Counted from the stretch's first letter, positions 46,062 to 56,890 are shown. The stretch: DNA of 64,000 bases from an uncultured Pseudomonadales bacterium (GCA_943787595.1 CALSNA010000001.1:186001-250000), one strand, 5' to 3'. Made by a program: numbers and translations. Notes: generated by a model from the letters alone, not told the origin.

Positions 46062-46974
46062 CGTCTGTTGTGTGTTCGTAAAAGTGCTGATAGCCTTGTC
46101 CAGTGAGCTTTATTTCACAACCATCACTGTCAAAACAGCTATATCCAGGCTGTGCTCGGATGCTACCAATAACAGTGAGTGCCAGGTTTAGATTTTTTGA
46201 TAATTGCGCAAGAACTGGTTGTTTGTTGGTTGCCAGAGTAAAGCACAACTCAAAGTCTTCGCCACCAAACAAGGCTTTTTGTTGTGCCTGCTCCAGATCT
46301 AATTCGCTTTGCAAAGCATTGGATAGTGGCAGCTGTTTCAGTTCTAGGTCTGCACCAAGTTGGCTGGCTTTGAGGATATGCGATAAATCTTGCAATAGAC
46401 CATCAGAAATATCGATGGCAGCGTGGGCTAGTCCCCGTAGATTCTGGCCAAGCCGGAGTCGGGCGCTGGGATGACAAAATCGTTGCACAAGCCAGCTTTG
46501 CTCGTTATTCTGGGGATAACCTTGCTGTAGTAACTGTAGCCCAGTAGCAGCATCGCCCAGACTGCCAGAAACCACCACCAGATCACCGACTTGGGCGCCG
46601 CTGCGAGTTAAGGCTTCTCCACGTGGTATCAGACCCATCACTTGGATACTAATACTCAGCGGGCCACGAGTAATATCGCCTCCAAGCAAGCTGATACCCT
46701 CGGTTTGAGCCAGGGTGCTGAGGCCGGCTGCAAAGCCTTGCAGGAACTGTGGGCCTGCTTGTGGTAAGGTCAGACACAGGCTGAACCAAGCTGGCGTGGC
46801 CCCCATGGCAGCTAAATCACTCAAGTTGGCAGCTAAACAACGAAAGCCTAGGTCATACGGGTTGATCGCATTGGGGAAATGGTAGTCTGCCACTAGGGTG
46901 TCACTGCTGACTGCCAATTGCATGTTCATGGGAATATCCAAAAGAGCGCAGTCGTCTCCTGGTCCCAATGCCAT
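46045..46974 (-). CDS. thiL: Thiamine-monophosphate kinase
   Basis: Phosphorylates thiamine monophosphate to thiamine pyrophosphate. From ATG 46974, 309 residues: GPGDDCALLDIP (ATP/Mg site), SSDTLVADYHF, NLSDLAAMGATPAW, LLGGDITRGPLSI and IDISDGLLQDLSHI. The usual N-terminal helix (INEFEIIQHYFNQPQLQQGA) is encoded upstream to 47037 in the same frame, but no ATG, GTG or TTG begins it. Either ATT at 47035-47037 is used or the protein starts at the internal Met and lacks about 22 residues. Confidence 0.92.
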   Translation of the reverse strand: MALGPGDDCALLDIPMNMQLAVSSDTLVADYHFPNAINPYDLGFRCLAANLSDLAAMGATPAWFSLCLTLPQAGPQFLQGFAAGLSTLAQTEGISLLGGDITRGPLSISIQVMGLIPRGEALTRSGAQVGDLVVVSGSLGDAATGLQLLQQGYPQNNEQSWLVQRFCHPSARLRLGQNLRGLAHAAIDISDGLLQDLSHILKASQLGADLELKQLPLSNALQSELDLEQAQQKALFGGEDFELCFTLATNKQPVLAQLSKNLNLALTVIGSIRAQPGYSCFDSDGCEIKLTGQGYQHFYEHTTDDEPYS

Positions 46975-47056
46975 AGTTGCGCCTTGTTGTAATTGTGGCT
47001 GGTTAAAATAATGCTGTATTATCTCAAATTCGTTAATTCTGTCACCTTCAGGTTAA

Positions 47057-47527
47057 TCAGTTTACGCTGATGTGCTTCTGAACCTTTGCCTCTATACCAC
47101 GAATCTGGTGGGCTAATTTATCCATAATACTGTTGATATATTTATAACCATCGGTAGCTCCAAATTGCTTGCCCAACTCAATGCATTCGTTAATCACTAC
47201 CCTATAAGGCGTATTAACCGAGTCACTCAACTCAAAAGCCCCCATACGCATAATATTAAGTTCGACAGGGTCAAGCTCGCTAATACTGCGATCTAGGTAA
47301 GGGGTCAGCAATTGATCCAGAGTTTCAGCACGGTTGATCACACCATGAAGTAATTGACTAAACAGGCGTTTATCAGCTTTTCTGAAATCCTGATCGGTTA
47401 GAAATTGAGTTTCCACCTTAACTGCACTGTAACCAGTCATATGCCATTGATACAATGCTTGCAGACAAATACTGCGTGCAGCCTGGCGTCGGTTTGTACG
47501 GCTCGAGGTTGCTTTACGTTTGGTCAC
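47057..47527 (-). CDS. nusB: Transcription antitermination factor NusB
   Basis: 156 residues, all-helical RNA-binding protein for rRNA antitermination. Family marks: RRQAARSICLQALYQWHMTG, LDRSISELDPVELNIMRMGA and PYRVVINECIELGKQFGATD, SINSIMDKLA-like end. Directly follows ribH (stop and start adjacent) and precedes thiL, a standard operon order. Confidence 0.97.
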   Translation of the reverse strand: MTKRKATSSRTNRRQAARSICLQALYQWHMTGYSAVKVETQFLTDQDFRKADKRLFSQLLHGVINRAETLDQLLTPYLDRSISELDPVELNIMRMGAFELSDSVNTPYRVVINECIELGKQFGATDGYKYINSIMDKLAHQIRGIEAKVQKHISVN

Positions 47528-48001
47528 TTAAGTCTCTACCTGGCGTAGCACGCTCACCATTTCCACAGCGCACATGGCTGCTTCGATCCCCTTGTTGCCT
47601 GCCTTAGTACCGGCACGTTCCATGGCTTGTTCAATGGTATTGGTGGTCAGTATGCCATTGATCACCGGTATGCTGTGGTTAAGGGCAACCTGAGAGATAC
47701 CCGATGAGGTTGTGCTGGCAACATATTCAAAATGCGGGGTGTTGCCTCGAATTACTGCACCTAGGGCAATAATAGCGTCATCACGGTTTTGTGAAGCAAT
47801 CTGTTGTATGGCTAGTGGAATTTCAAATGCGCCTGGCACGCGCACCAGACGAACATTGGCGCTATCTACGCCGCAGCGTTGCAGAGCATCAATGGCACCT
47901 TTAACCAAGCTTTCGACTATTAGCTCATTAAAGCGACTGGCTACTAAAGTATAATGGCCATCAACACTGTTAAAATGACCTTCAATTACAGTTATTGACA
48001 T
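47528..48001 (-). CDS. ribH: 6,7-dimethyl-8-ribityllumazine synthase
   Basis: 157 residues. Family motifs SRFNELIVESLVKGAIDALQ, VPGAFEIPLAIQ, ALGAVIRGNTPHFEYVAS and NGILTTNTIEQAMERAGTK with GNKG following. Penultimate step of riboflavin synthesis. Between ribB(X) and nusB. Confidence 0.97.
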   Translation of the reverse strand: MSITVIEGHFNSVDGHYTLVASRFNELIVESLVKGAIDALQRCGVDSANVRLVRVPGAFEIPLAIQQIASQNRDDAIIALGAVIRGNTPHFEYVASTTSSGISQVALNHSIPVINGILTTNTIEQAMERAGTKAGNKGIEAAMCAVEMVSVLRQVET

Positions 48002-48028
48002 AGCTTTGTCCTGTATTGATCAATTCGA

Positions 48029-49138
48029 TTAACCGCATGTTATATACTCTACAATTCCCAAGTCAAAACCAGAGATTGCACTAAATTTTATTTCCTGGCT
48101 GAGCAGACGCATCTTGCCAACTCCCAAGTCACGCAGTATTTGTGATCCTGTTCCTACGGTCAAATAGGCTCCAGCAGTATCGGTATTGTACTGGCGGGAT
48201 TGTTCCTCGGCAGCAAAAAAAGCTTCGATGCTTCCCAACACATTACTGTGCTGATTCTTGTCAAGCAATACCAGCACTCCCTTACCAGCAGCAGCGATAT
48301 AAGCAGTGGCCGAATCAATAGTCCACTTAGGGTGATCTGTTTTAGCACCCACCAGGTCACGCAATGTGTCGGCAATGTGAACTCGCACTAAGGTGGGCTC
48401 ATCGGCAGTAATATCGCCCATGGTGAGTGCAATGTGAATGCCATTAGCGATATTGTCTTGGTATGTATGTAATTCGAATACACCATGCTGAGTTGGTAGG
48501 CTATTATGACTGATTTTGGTAACGGTTTTCTCATTTAGGTTACGGAAATGAATCAGGTCAGCAATGGTTCCAATGCTTAGGCTGTGCTGTTGGGAAAACT
48601 CAAGCAGATCATCACGCCGTGCCATGGTACCATCATCATTCATTATTTCTACAATAACGGCACTTGGTGAAAACCCTGCTAAGCGTGCTAAATCACACCC
48701 TGCTTCAGTATGCCCAGCTCGGGTTAATACGCCACCTTCCTGGGCCATTACAGGAAAAATATGACCGGGTTGCACGATATCCTGTGCTATTGCGTTGGTA
48801 GCGACGGCGGTGCGGATGGTATGAGCTCGATCAGCTGCTGAAATGCCGGTTGTAACACCCTTAGCGGCTTCAATAGACAGGGTAAAGTTGGTGGCGTATT
48901 GGGAACTATTGTTTTGTACCATTAGTGGCAGGCCCAGTTGTTGGCAATGGTCTTGCGTTAGTGTTAGACAGATCAGGCCACGGGCGTTTTTGGCCATAAA
49001 GTTAATGTTTTCAGGTTGAACCATATCAGCAGCCATAACCAAGTCGCCTTCGTTTTCCCGATCTTCATCATCCATCAAGATAATCATTTTACCTTGGCTT
49101 AGATCATTAATTAGTTCAATGGTGCTATTAAGTTGCAT
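48029..49138 (-). CDS. ribB: Dihydroxybutanone-phosphate synthase with degenerate GTP cyclohydrolase II-like domain
   Basis: 369 residues. The RibB domain (1-205) is intact: LMDDEDRENEGDLVMAADMV and the TRAGHTEAGCDLARLAGFSP region. The C-terminal half (about 210-369) follows the RibA fold in places (YQDNIANGIHIALTMGD, GTGSQILRDLGVGKMRLLS) but lacks the zinc Cys signature and the GQEGRGI segment. It is thus a RibBX-type protein without cyclohydrolase activity, as known in several proteobacteria; a separate ribA should exist elsewhere. Confidence 0.92.
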   Translation of the reverse strand: MQLNSTIELINDLSQGKMIILMDDEDRENEGDLVMAADMVQPENINFMAKNARGLICLTLTQDHCQQLGLPLMVQNNSSQYATNFTLSIEAAKGVTTGISAADRAHTIRTAVATNAIAQDIVQPGHIFPVMAQEGGVLTRAGHTEAGCDLARLAGFSPSAVIVEIMNDDGTMARRDDLLEFSQQHSLSIGTIADLIHFRNLNEKTVTKISHNSLPTQHGVFELHTYQDNIANGIHIALTMGDITADEPTLVRVHIADTLRDLVGAKTDHPKWTIDSATAYIAAAGKGVLVLLDKNQHSNVLGSIEAFFAAEEQSRQYNTDTAGAYLTVGTGSQILRDLGVGKMRLLSQEIKFSAISGFDLGIVEYITCG

Positions 49139-49440
49139 GAGTATTAATGCCTACTATGGACATGTTATGGTTCATAATGTAACTATTGCTGAAAATTAAA
49201 GAACTTTCTAGTTACGTAACTGTTGATTTCAAACTGCCTGTACCTTTCTATTCTGGTCTTTGTACATTGATCTATCATTATTGGATACGCTAAATATTGC
49301 ATCAATAACGTTAGTATATTGTGACAGATTTAATATCTAGTTGATAGTTTCGTGCTGGTTTGTGGCAATGGAATTAAATTTTAACATCGTCCCGGTCAGC
49401 TAGATAAGATAGAGTAAGTTACTGTGGTGGTCAGCTAAAA
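49139..49440. other. ribD-ribB gap without ribE
   Basis: About 300 bases with stops in all frames. In many gammaproteobacteria ribE (riboflavin synthase alpha) sits here; no remnant recognised. No FMN riboswitch conserved core seen either. Confidence 0.45.
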
Positions 49441-50577
49441 TTAAACCGGTCGAGCGTCTATGCGCCAGTCTTTGCCAACCGCGCTAATGCTGTCAATATG
49501 TAAATTTAATTGTTCCGACATGGTGTCCAATGGCAGGTCAAACATTGGGCGTGCTATGGATCCTAATAGGGCAGGTGCCATAAAAATCACTAATTGATCA
49601 AGCAACTGCTGTTTTAACAGCTTACCATTAAGGCGTGCTCCAGCTTCGATCATAACTTGGTTGCATTGGCGTTTTCCCAGTAGTTTCAGCATCATTTTTA
49701 AATCTGGTTGGCCATACCGATTAGCGACTAATGGTACAACTTCTGCTCCAGCCTTTTCCAGAGCTTGTCGACGTTGTTTGTCAGTACTGCAGGTTAGCAC
49801 TAGTAATGAAGCGGGTTGTTGTAAGATCTTGGCCCTGGTTGGCAACCGCAATTGACTATCCAGCACGACACGCAATGGTTGGCGCACGTGTCTCAGCTGA
49901 GTTTCAGTGACGCCAGCCTGCAACAGGGCGCTGGTAGTTGCGATCATAGCAGGATTGTCCTGCAGCACCGAACCAATACCGGTTACCAGAGCGCAGCTTT
50001 GGGCTCGTAGTAAATGCACCTGGGCGCGTGCTTCGGCTCCGGTAATCCACTGACTCTCTCCCGAAGCCATGGCGGTACGTCCGTCGAGACTAATGGCTAA
50101 CTTGCTGATTACCAGTGGCTTACCCGTCTGCATACGTTGCATGAAAGCGCTATTAAGTTGCCGGCATTGTGGTTCTAGAAGAGGGCCACTCACCTTGATG
50201 CCTGCTTCACTCAAGCGCATTAGGCCCTGCCCAGAGGTTAGTGGATTTGGGTCTACGCAACCATAGACCAGACGGTTTATACCAGCATTAATAAGCGCCT
50301 CACTACAAGGTGGTGTACGGCCATGGTGATTGCAAGGCTCTAATGTAACGTAGGCTGTAGAGCCCCGTGCCTGCTTCCCAGCTTTTCGTAGCGCCATTAT
50401 TTCAGCATGCGCCTGCCCTGCTGGTTGAGTATAGCCTTTGGCAATAACTTTATTGTGCCGTACTAATAGGCACCCAACTGCTGGATTAGGGTGGCTGTTT
50501 AGGCATGCTAAGCGAGCTAGTTTGAGGGCTTGAGCCATAAAATCAGCATCGTCTTTCTGCAGAGGTTCAGGTATCAA
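49441..50577 (-). CDS. ribD: Riboflavin biosynthesis protein RibD (deaminase/reductase)
   Basis: 378 residues, bifunctional. The deaminase domain has GQAHAEIMAL and LEPCNHHGRTPPCSEALI (zinc ligands). The reductase domain (about 150-378) has SLDGRTAMASGESQWITG and RVVLDSQLRLP, EAGARLNGKLL. Downstream of nrdR, upstream of the rib genes on the same strand. Confidence 0.96.
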   Translation of the reverse strand: MIPEPLQKDDADFMAQALKLARLACLNSHPNPAVGCLLVRHNKVIAKGYTQPAGQAHAEIMALRKAGKQARGSTAYVTLEPCNHHGRTPPCSEALINAGINRLVYGCVDPNPLTSGQGLMRLSEAGIKVSGPLLEPQCRQLNSAFMQRMQTGKPLVISKLAISLDGRTAMASGESQWITGAEARAQVHLLRAQSCALVTGIGSVLQDNPAMIATTSALLQAGVTETQLRHVRQPLRVVLDSQLRLPTRAKILQQPASLLVLTCSTDKQRRQALEKAGAEVVPLVANRYGQPDLKMMLKLLGKRQCNQVMIEAGARLNGKLLKQQLLDQLVIFMAPALLGSIARPMFDLPLDTMSEQLNLHIDSISAVGKDWRIDARPV

Positions 50578-50624
50578 TGTTTATGCCAAATTGCATGGGG
50601 TATATTAGTATTATTAGTTTGCTG

Positions 50625-51089
50625 CTAGCAATTGCGGTGCCATTTTTCTAGAGACTCAATTTCAACTCGAAATTCATTGAGATCTTTGAAGCTGCGGTAG
50701 ACTGATGCAAAGCGTACATAGGCTACTTCATCAAGGCTGCGTAAGTTGTCCATCACTGTTTCTCCTACCAGTCCGGTGGATACCTCACGTTCACCAGTTG
50801 CCAATAGCTGGTGCTTGATATGGGTAAGAGTTGCCTCAATAGCATCAATGCCGACTGGGCGTTTCTCTAACGCACGCAGGATACCAGAACGCAGCTTTTG
50901 TTCATCAAATGGCTGCCGGGTACCATTTTGCTTAATTACTGCAGGCAGTAATAACTCAGCAACTTCAAAGGTGGTAAATCGTTCATTGCAAGCTAGGCAC
51001 TCTCGACGGCGGCGAACCTGATCTCCTTCAGATACCAAACGTGAGTCAACTACTTTAGTTTCATTGGTTTTGCAAAATGGACAATGCAT
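50625..51089 (-). CDS. nrdR: Transcriptional repressor NrdR
   Basis: 154 residues. N-terminal zinc ribbon [15 protein letters not shown] and [17 protein letters not shown], followed by an ATP-cone domain ([37 protein letters not shown]). Represses ribonucleotide reductase genes by dATP/ATP sensing. Leads the rib cluster. Confidence 0.97.
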   Translation of the reverse strand: MHCPFCKTNETKVVDSRLVSEGDQVRRRRECLACNERFTTFEVAELLLPAVIKQNGTRQPFDEQKLRSGILRALEKRPVGIDAIEATLTHIKHQLLATGEREVSTGLVGETVMDNLRSLDEVAYVRFASVYRSFKDLNEFRVEIESLEKWHRNC

Positions 51090-51229
51090 AGCCTGTTTTT
51101 CGTGATTATATTAATTATCACATTCTATTATAGCTTGATCATTAGATTAAGCCTAGAATCTGCAGTGGAATACTGACATGGGTTATAATTAAGTATAATT
51201 TTGTCAATGTTAAATCATAGAGATCAACT

Positions 51230-52132
51230 ATGTTGACCAATTACTTTGCCGTATATGCAGCTTTGGCAGCTGCAACTTGCTGGGCTTTTACTGGAGTGAT
51301 TTCTACAGCCAGTGTCCGCTATTTTGGTCCTATGGCATTTAATCGTTATCGGATTGTATTTGCTGCCTTGCTTTTGCTGGGTTTGACCAGCTGGTTTGGG
51401 AGTTGGCACACGTTGCCCCCTGGCAGTAGTGGGATATTGGCTTTGTCAGGTGTGGTAGGGATTTTTATGGGGGATACTGCGCTGATGATGGCACTGGCTC
51501 GCTTGGGGCCGCGCCGCACAGTGGTTTTATTCTCTACTAATGCACCGATCGCTGCTGTATTAGGATTTTGGTTACTGCAAGAAACTATTCCACTAACTGC
51601 ATTATTGGGTTGCGGTATTGTACTGACTGGGGTGCTGGTGGTCATTTTGTTGGGACAGCGTCAGGATGATAGTCACAATTTGGAACAAACCACTGGGTCG
51701 TTGGGTATTGGTGTGCTACTGGGTTTGCTAGCAGCTTTAGGGCAGGCAATTGGGGCTGTTATGGTCAAACCAGTTCTGCTAGCTGGAGGTGACCCTATTG
51801 CAGTATCTGCAGTTAGGGTAGCCTTTGCCGCACTGTGCTTGCTATTATTACGCAGTTGCAAATTGACTTGGGCCAGGGCCCATAATAAACCTATTGCACT
51901 CCATGTATGGCGTACATTGGCTTCATCCTTAATAGGTATGGTGATGGGGATGACGTTATTAGTTTATGCTTTGCGAATTGGTGAAATTGGGATTGTGACG
52001 ACCTTATCGGCGACTACACCAGTTGTCATATTACCAATGGTCTGGTTGGCAACTGGCCAACGTCCTAACCGGTGTTCTTGGCTGGGTGCAATTATAGTGG
52101 TTTTTGGCAGTGCGCTGATTTTTTTGGGTTGA
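51230..52132 (+). CDS. EamA/DMT-family permease
   Basis: 300 residues, ten predicted membrane helices in two EamA repeats (about 5-140 and 150-298). Typical features: an early WAFTGVIS, PIAAVLGFWLLQETI, a second-repeat GIVTTLSATTPVVILP, and a final GAIIVVFGSALIF. Exports or imports metabolites; substrate unknown. Convergent with gshA, ending 1-2 bases from it. Confidence 0.9.
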   Translation: MLTNYFAVYAALAAATCWAFTGVISTASVRYFGPMAFNRYRIVFAALLLLGLTSWFGSWHTLPPGSSGILALSGVVGIFMGDTALMMALARLGPRRTVVLFSTNAPIAAVLGFWLLQETIPLTALLGCGIVLTGVLVVILLGQRQDDSHNLEQTTGSLGIGVLLGLLAALGQAIGAVMVKPVLLAGGDPIAVSAVRVAFAALCLLLLRSCKLTWARAHNKPIALHVWRTLASSLIGMVMGMTLLVYALRIGEIGIVTTLSATTPVVILPMVWLATGQRPNRCSWLGAIIVVFGSALIFLG

Positions 52133-52133
52133 T

Positions 52134-53702
52134 TTATTGAGTCAGATAATCAGACAGATAGTCATCAAATGAATCCTGTTGGTTTGCTTCCAAAGCCTTT
52201 CTTTGCTCTATTGATTTGTGGCATTGGTTTTCCAGATCCACTTTTGTGGCATGATCCATGGGTTGTCGCAAATGGTGTTCATGTTGCTGCTGTGCTAATT
52301 TCTGCATCAGTTGGCTGTAGGACAACTGATGTTCCTGCATCTGGGCTAGTATTTGTGCAGATGGAGTCAAGTCAGGTTGTTTAATGCGTTCTATCATGGC
52401 GTCGATTGCTGTTAGCACTGCCTTGGAACGGTTCATGATAGGTATGATTTGACGTAACTCTGACAAAATATTGTTGGCAGCTTGCTGCAGTAGAATTGAT
52501 TTTCCTTGGCACTGCAACTTCACATCAGGCCGACGCCCTGACTGCACCACCAGATCGTGATTGGCGGTAATTTGTTGGGATAATTCATCGTCAATAACTG
52601 GACTGGGACTGAGTAGACACCAGAGCAGGAAGCAGTTTAGAAAATCACATTGTTGCAGATCAATACCCATAGGCAAGAAGGGATTAATATCCAAACTGCG
52701 TACTTCTACGTACTCAACCCCATCTGCCAGTAGCGCATGGATTGGCTTTTGACCACTACGAATGACTCGCTTAGGTCGTATATCACTGTAGAATTCGTTT
52801 TCAACTTGAAGAATGTTACCGTTTAGCTGACAGTATTTGCCGTCTACTTTGATGCCCAACTTTTCGTACTTGGAATAGGGTGTGTTGATGGCGTGTAATA
52901 AACTTTTACAATAGCTGTCCAAGTCATTAAAGCAGATGTTCAAGCTGGCCTGGATTTTGTTGCTATAGCCCAGCTCACTCATCCTTAAGGAAGTGGCCTT
53001 TGGTCCAATCAGGCTATTGCAGTTATCTGATTCTAGATACGTTGGGCGCTGTTCGGTAAAGCTTGGATCTAGCGCAGAGCATGCACCGAACAAGTATGTC
53101 AGCAGCCAACTGTGGCGCCGAAAGTTCCTAATCAGGTCAAAATAACAAGCTGAGCGAAATTCATTCGGGTCACCTTTAGCACTCCTAATTCGCTGAAAAT
53201 GGGGCCAAAATGCCTTATCAATGGAAAAGTTGTAATGAATTCCAGCGATAGTTTGCATGATTTTACCGTACCGCAACGTCAGACCTTTTCGATAAATATG
53301 CTTTAAATGACCGATGTGGGAGTCACCATAGTGGGCAATAATTATTTCATCCTCCCCCTGCAGATAACCGGGCATGCTGGCAGGCCAGATTTGTTCTGGT
53401 ATAGGCTGCTGCTGCAATTGCATAGCAGTATAACTGTGCAGGCTTTGCAACATATTTAGGGCTTGCATAGGTGTTGCTGCTACGGGTGTGATCAACTCCA
53501 ATAATGATTCCGCATAGTCGGTGGTAATGCTTGGATGAGTGAGGCTAGCCCCCAGTTTACCTGGATGGCTTGTTTGCGCTAGTCTGCCGTCAATGGTGAT
53601 GCGCAAGCCTTCTTTTTCGATACCACATTGTAGATTGGCAGCAGAAATCGCAGCTGGGGAGTTAGCCAGTGCCTCAAGGCTCGCATTAAGAGTTGAGTGC
53701 AA
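52134..53702 (-). CDS. gshA: Glutamate-cysteine ligase
   Basis: First step of glutathione synthesis. 522 residues, proteobacterial GshA type: QCGIEKEGLRI, TTDYAESLLELITP, IAGIHYNFS, SLRMSELGYSNKIQ and EYVEVRSLDINPF. Full length. A short palindrome AAGCCACAGTGGCTT lies just upstream (53741-53755), between gshA and pckA. Confidence 0.96.
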   Translation of the reverse strand: MHSTLNASLEALANSPAAISAANLQCGIEKEGLRITIDGRLAQTSHPGKLGASLTHPSITTDYAESLLELITPVAATPMQALNMLQSLHSYTAMQLQQQPIPEQIWPASMPGYLQGEDEIIIAHYGDSHIGHLKHIYRKGLTLRYGKIMQTIAGIHYNFSIDKAFWPHFQRIRSAKGDPNEFRSACYFDLIRNFRRHSWLLTYLFGACSALDPSFTEQRPTYLESDNCNSLIGPKATSLRMSELGYSNKIQASLNICFNDLDSYCKSLLHAINTPYSKYEKLGIKVDGKYCQLNGNILQVENEFYSDIRPKRVIRSGQKPIHALLADGVEYVEVRSLDINPFLPMGIDLQQCDFLNCFLLWCLLSPSPVIDDELSQQITANHDLVVQSGRRPDVKLQCQGKSILLQQAANNILSELRQIIPIMNRSKAVLTAIDAMIERIKQPDLTPSAQILAQMQEHQLSYSQLMQKLAQQQHEHHLRQPMDHATKVDLENQCHKSIEQRKALEANQQDSFDDYLSDYLTQ

Positions 53703-53803
53703 ATTTAATATCTCCCAATATTTATGCCAGTAATATCTAAAGCCACAGTGGCTTCCTTGTCAGGATAATTGTTGTACTGTTAACTTAGCTTAACTGGATG
53801 TTG

Positions 53804-55360
53804 CTAGAATTCTTGAGGGCCAGCAGCAACGATGGCAGCTGGAACATCAAAGCGTTTAAAATTCTGCCTGAATTTAGCAATTAAGCGCCGTGCTTCAGCA
53901 TCATAGTCATCTTGTATAACCCACGTGTTGCGAGGGTTTAGTAGATTGTTGTCAATGCCTTTAACAGACTGGGGAATAGTTAGATTAATGCCTGGCAGAT
54001 GCACAGTTTTGGCCTTGGCAATCATACCGTTCTGAATAGTGGCAATGATGGTGCGGGTGGTGGCAATACTGAAACGCTTGCCAGTGCCATAAGCGCCGCC
54101 AGTCCAACCAGTGTTTACAAGATAAACTTGACTGCTAAATGCTTCGATACGTTTCATTAACAGTGCAGCATAAATCTTTGCTGGACGTGGAAAGAATGGC
54201 GCTCCGAAGCAGGTGGAAAAGGTGGACTTAATGGCTTTTTCAGATCCCATTTCAGTCGAGCCAACCAAAGCAGTATAGCCACTAAGGAAGTGGTAGGCGG
54301 CAGCTTCCTTAGTCAGCACTGATACTGGTGGCAATACTCCGGTTAGATCACAGGTTAAGAAGATAATAGCATTGGGTTCGCCAGCCAGATTGTTCTTTAT
54401 GCGTTTGTCCACATGTTGCAGCGGATAGGCGCAGCGGCCATTCTCAGTCAACTGCGTGTTATTGTAATCAGCGACCTTATTTTCATCTAGCCATACGTTT
54501 TCAACAATCGCGCCAAAGCGAATTGCATCCCAGATTATCGGCTCATTTTCCTGACTTAGGTTAATAGTCTTAGCATAGCAACCACCCTCAAGGTTAAACA
54601 CCACACCTTTATTCCAGCCGTGTTCGTCATCGCCAATCAGATAGCGACTGGGGTCGGCAGAAAGTGTTGTTTTCCCAGTTCCAGAAAGACCAAAAAATAA
54701 AGTAACATCACCCGTTTCACCCACATTGGCAGAGCAGTGCATTGGTAATACATCTTGCTCGGGTAACAGGAAGTTCTGTACTGAAAACATGGCTTTTTTC
54801 ATTTCGCCCGCATAGCGCATACCAGCCAGCAGTACTTTCCGGTTGGCAAAATTGATCATGACACACCCATTACTGTTGGTACCATCACGTTCGGGGACGC
54901 AGGTGAAACCAGATACATTAAGTAATTGCCACTCTTGCTTGGCTTTGGGGTTATAGGTTTCTGGATTAATAAATAGATTTTTCCCGAACAGGCTTTGCCA
55001 AGCTGTTTGGGTGGTCATTTGTAATGGCAGGTAATGATTGGCATCAGCTCCTACATGTACTTGGGAAACATATCTGTCTTGCCCAGCCAGATAATTTTCT
55101 ACTCGTTTCCATAAGGCATCAAATACGTCGGTACTGATGCTCTGATTGACTGGCCCCCAACTAATGGCGTCTGCTGTGCTGGGCTCTGAAACAATAAACC
55201 GATCTTTAGGGGATCGGCCCGTGCGGGCACCTGTAATGATTTTCAGAGCACCTGTACTGGTCAATTCACCTTCACCTTTGGCGATGGCATGTTGAATCAA
55301 GCTTGTGGACGAGAGTTGATTAAATGTGCTGGGGGATCCAGCAACTGCAGATATGTTCAT
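53804..55360 (-). CDS. pckA: Phosphoenolpyruvate carboxykinase (ATP)
   Basis: 518 residues. Gluconeogenic conversion of oxaloacetate to PEP. Family motifs: [24 protein letters not shown]-loop [16 protein letters not shown], kinase-2 region LIGDDEHGW and NLEGGCYAK, and [17 protein letters not shown]. Intact. Confidence 0.97.
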   Translation of the reverse strand: MNISAVAGSPSTFNQLSSTSLIQHAIAKGEGELTSTGALKIITGARTGRSPKDRFIVSEPSTADAISWGPVNQSISTDVFDALWKRVENYLAGQDRYVSQVHVGADANHYLPLQMTTQTAWQSLFGKNLFINPETYNPKAKQEWQLLNVSGFTCVPERDGTNSNGCVMINFANRKVLLAGMRYAGEMKKAMFSVQNFLLPEQDVLPMHCSANVGETGDVTLFFGLSGTGKTTLSADPSRYLIGDDEHGWNKGVVFNLEGGCYAKTINLSQENEPIIWDAIRFGAIVENVWLDENKVADYNNTQLTENGRCAYPLQHVDKRIKNNLAGEPNAIIFLTCDLTGVLPPVSVLTKEAAAYHFLSGYTALVGSTEMGSEKAIKSTFSTCFGAPFFPRPAKIYAALLMKRIEAFSSQVYLVNTGWTGGAYGTGKRFSIATTRTIIATIQNGMIAKAKTVHLPGINLTIPQSVKGIDNNLLNPRNTWVIQDDYDAEARRLIAKFRQNFKRFDVPAAIVAAGPQEF

Positions 55361-56178
55361 TGAAAACTCTTTAGCCTCAGTTTCGGGTAATATAAAAAAT
55401 CATCAATTTATCGCTTGAAATACCTTAAGAAATTAGATGATGAATCTTTTGATACGTTTGTCGACGGTTAATTAAAGTATATATAATAAATTATTTCATC
55501 GCGATATTCCGCAAAATTGATTATTTTTGCAGTATGCTTTAGCAATTGACTTAACTAAAATGTATTTTATTTTTGCAAAGAGAGCAATTAACTCAAGCAT
55601 ATCAAGTGCTTCCTGACTCAGGTAAATTTTGTGATATGTGTTGTTTGTCTACATTTGATACATGGTTATGTGGCTATTTTGATACTAACTGGCCAGATGT
55701 GATCGCTGTTTTTCAATACAAACTTAGCTTAAAATTTAGTAAAAATTACAGGTTGTTGAATCTAAGACGGCAACTTACGGGTAACTACTTTTTGATTTCC
55801 AAAGACGGCGCTCCTTAACTTTATGACTTGGTATCCCAGTACAAAACCAGTTCTCGACTGCGAAGCTTAAGATGCTGATCAATACAATCATGAATTGACA
55901 AGCCAGTAGAGTCGTTGTGATTTCAAGGCTATAATAAATATTGGTGTTCTGTTCTGCCTGTTATTCGTCAGCATTGGTTGTCTTGCTGTTAATGTGTATC
56001 TAGTAATGTATATCTAGGAGGCATTGGACTTAGATTCAGCACAATGTATTGGGCCAAGCTGCCTTTAAATTTGGAATGTGATTTAATTCGACATGTGTTT
56101 GGCCATATGGTTCAGCAAACAGTCCTGAATTATAAAAGCATGTAGGGTTATTACTGGCTGTTGGAGTGCGATTTTCCT
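55361..56178. other. pckA-queC intergenic region
   Basis: 818 bases between divergent genes. One open frame (55573-55818, TTG start) has no known family, no clear ribosome site and AT-biased content, so I do not call it a gene. AT-rich sequence near 55480-55570 is likely promoter DNA. No RNA gene recognised; a preQ1 riboswitch was considered but no matching core found. Confidence 0.45.
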
Positions 56179-56859
56179 ATGAAGCCCAAAGCAGTTGTGA
56201 TTTATTCTGGTGGTATGGACTCCTATACCGTGCTGCACTTCGTTTTGCAGAAAGGTTATGAAGTGTATCCTCTGTCGTTCAATTATGGTCAGCGCCATGA
56301 TAAGGAACTAGTGGTGGCGTCATATGTGTGTAAAACGCTCAACTTAGCTCAGCAAGTGGTTGATATTACTAATATTAACCACTTGCTAAAGGGCTCCTCA
56401 TTGACTGATTGTGATCTGGATATCCCCACTGGGGAGTATAGGCTTGACAATATGAAGTCGACTGTCGTACCCAATCGCAATATGATTTTCTTATCCTTAG
56501 CAGTGGGCTATGCAGTTTCCATTGGCGCATCCCAGGTCTTTTACGGTGCACATGCAGGTGATCACAGCATTTATCCAGACTGTCGTCCAGAGTTTGTAAC
56601 CGCTATGAATGATGTGTGCGCTATTGCCAATTATGAGCCGGTGGCTGTGGTTAGTCCTTTTTCACACCTCAGCAAGTCAGAAATACTACGTGTTGGCCTG
56701 TCTATGCAGCTAGATTACGTTCATAGCTGGACTTGCTATAATGGTCGTGAAAAAGCCTGTGGTGGATGTGGCTCCTGTCTGGAGCGTCTGGCTGCTTTTG
56801 CATCTCAGAATATGATTGATCCACTGGATTATGAGGTTCCCAGCATTGGCGCTAGCTGA
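56179..56859 (+). CDS. queC: 7-cyano-7-deazaguanine synthase
   Basis: 226 residues from ATG 56179 (a TTG 18 bases upstream is less likely). PP-loop [49 protein letters not shown] and zinc ligands [18 protein letters not shown]. Makes preQ0 from carboxydeazaguanine for queuosine tRNA modification. First of the queC-queE-queD operon. Confidence 0.96.
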   Translation: MKPKAVVIYSGGMDSYTVLHFVLQKGYEVYPLSFNYGQRHDKELVVASYVCKTLNLAQQVVDITNINHLLKGSSLTDCDLDIPTGEYRLDNMKSTVVPNRNMIFLSLAVGYAVSIGASQVFYGAHAGDHSIYPDCRPEFVTAMNDVCAIANYEPVAVVSPFSHLSKSEILRVGLSMQLDYVHSWTCYNGREKACGGCGSCLERLAAFASQNMIDPLDYEVPSIGAS

Positions 56860-56890
56860 TCCACTTAGTCGATGAAATGAGTTGTTGCCC

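Noticed and set aside
53741-53755. AAGCCACAGTGGCTT palindrome as a pckA terminator
   Set aside because: The realistic stem is short and no T-run follows on either strand.
55573-55818. 81-codon frame upstream of queC
   Set aside because: TTG start without a ribosome site, no family resemblance and AT-biased composition. Possible but not supportable.
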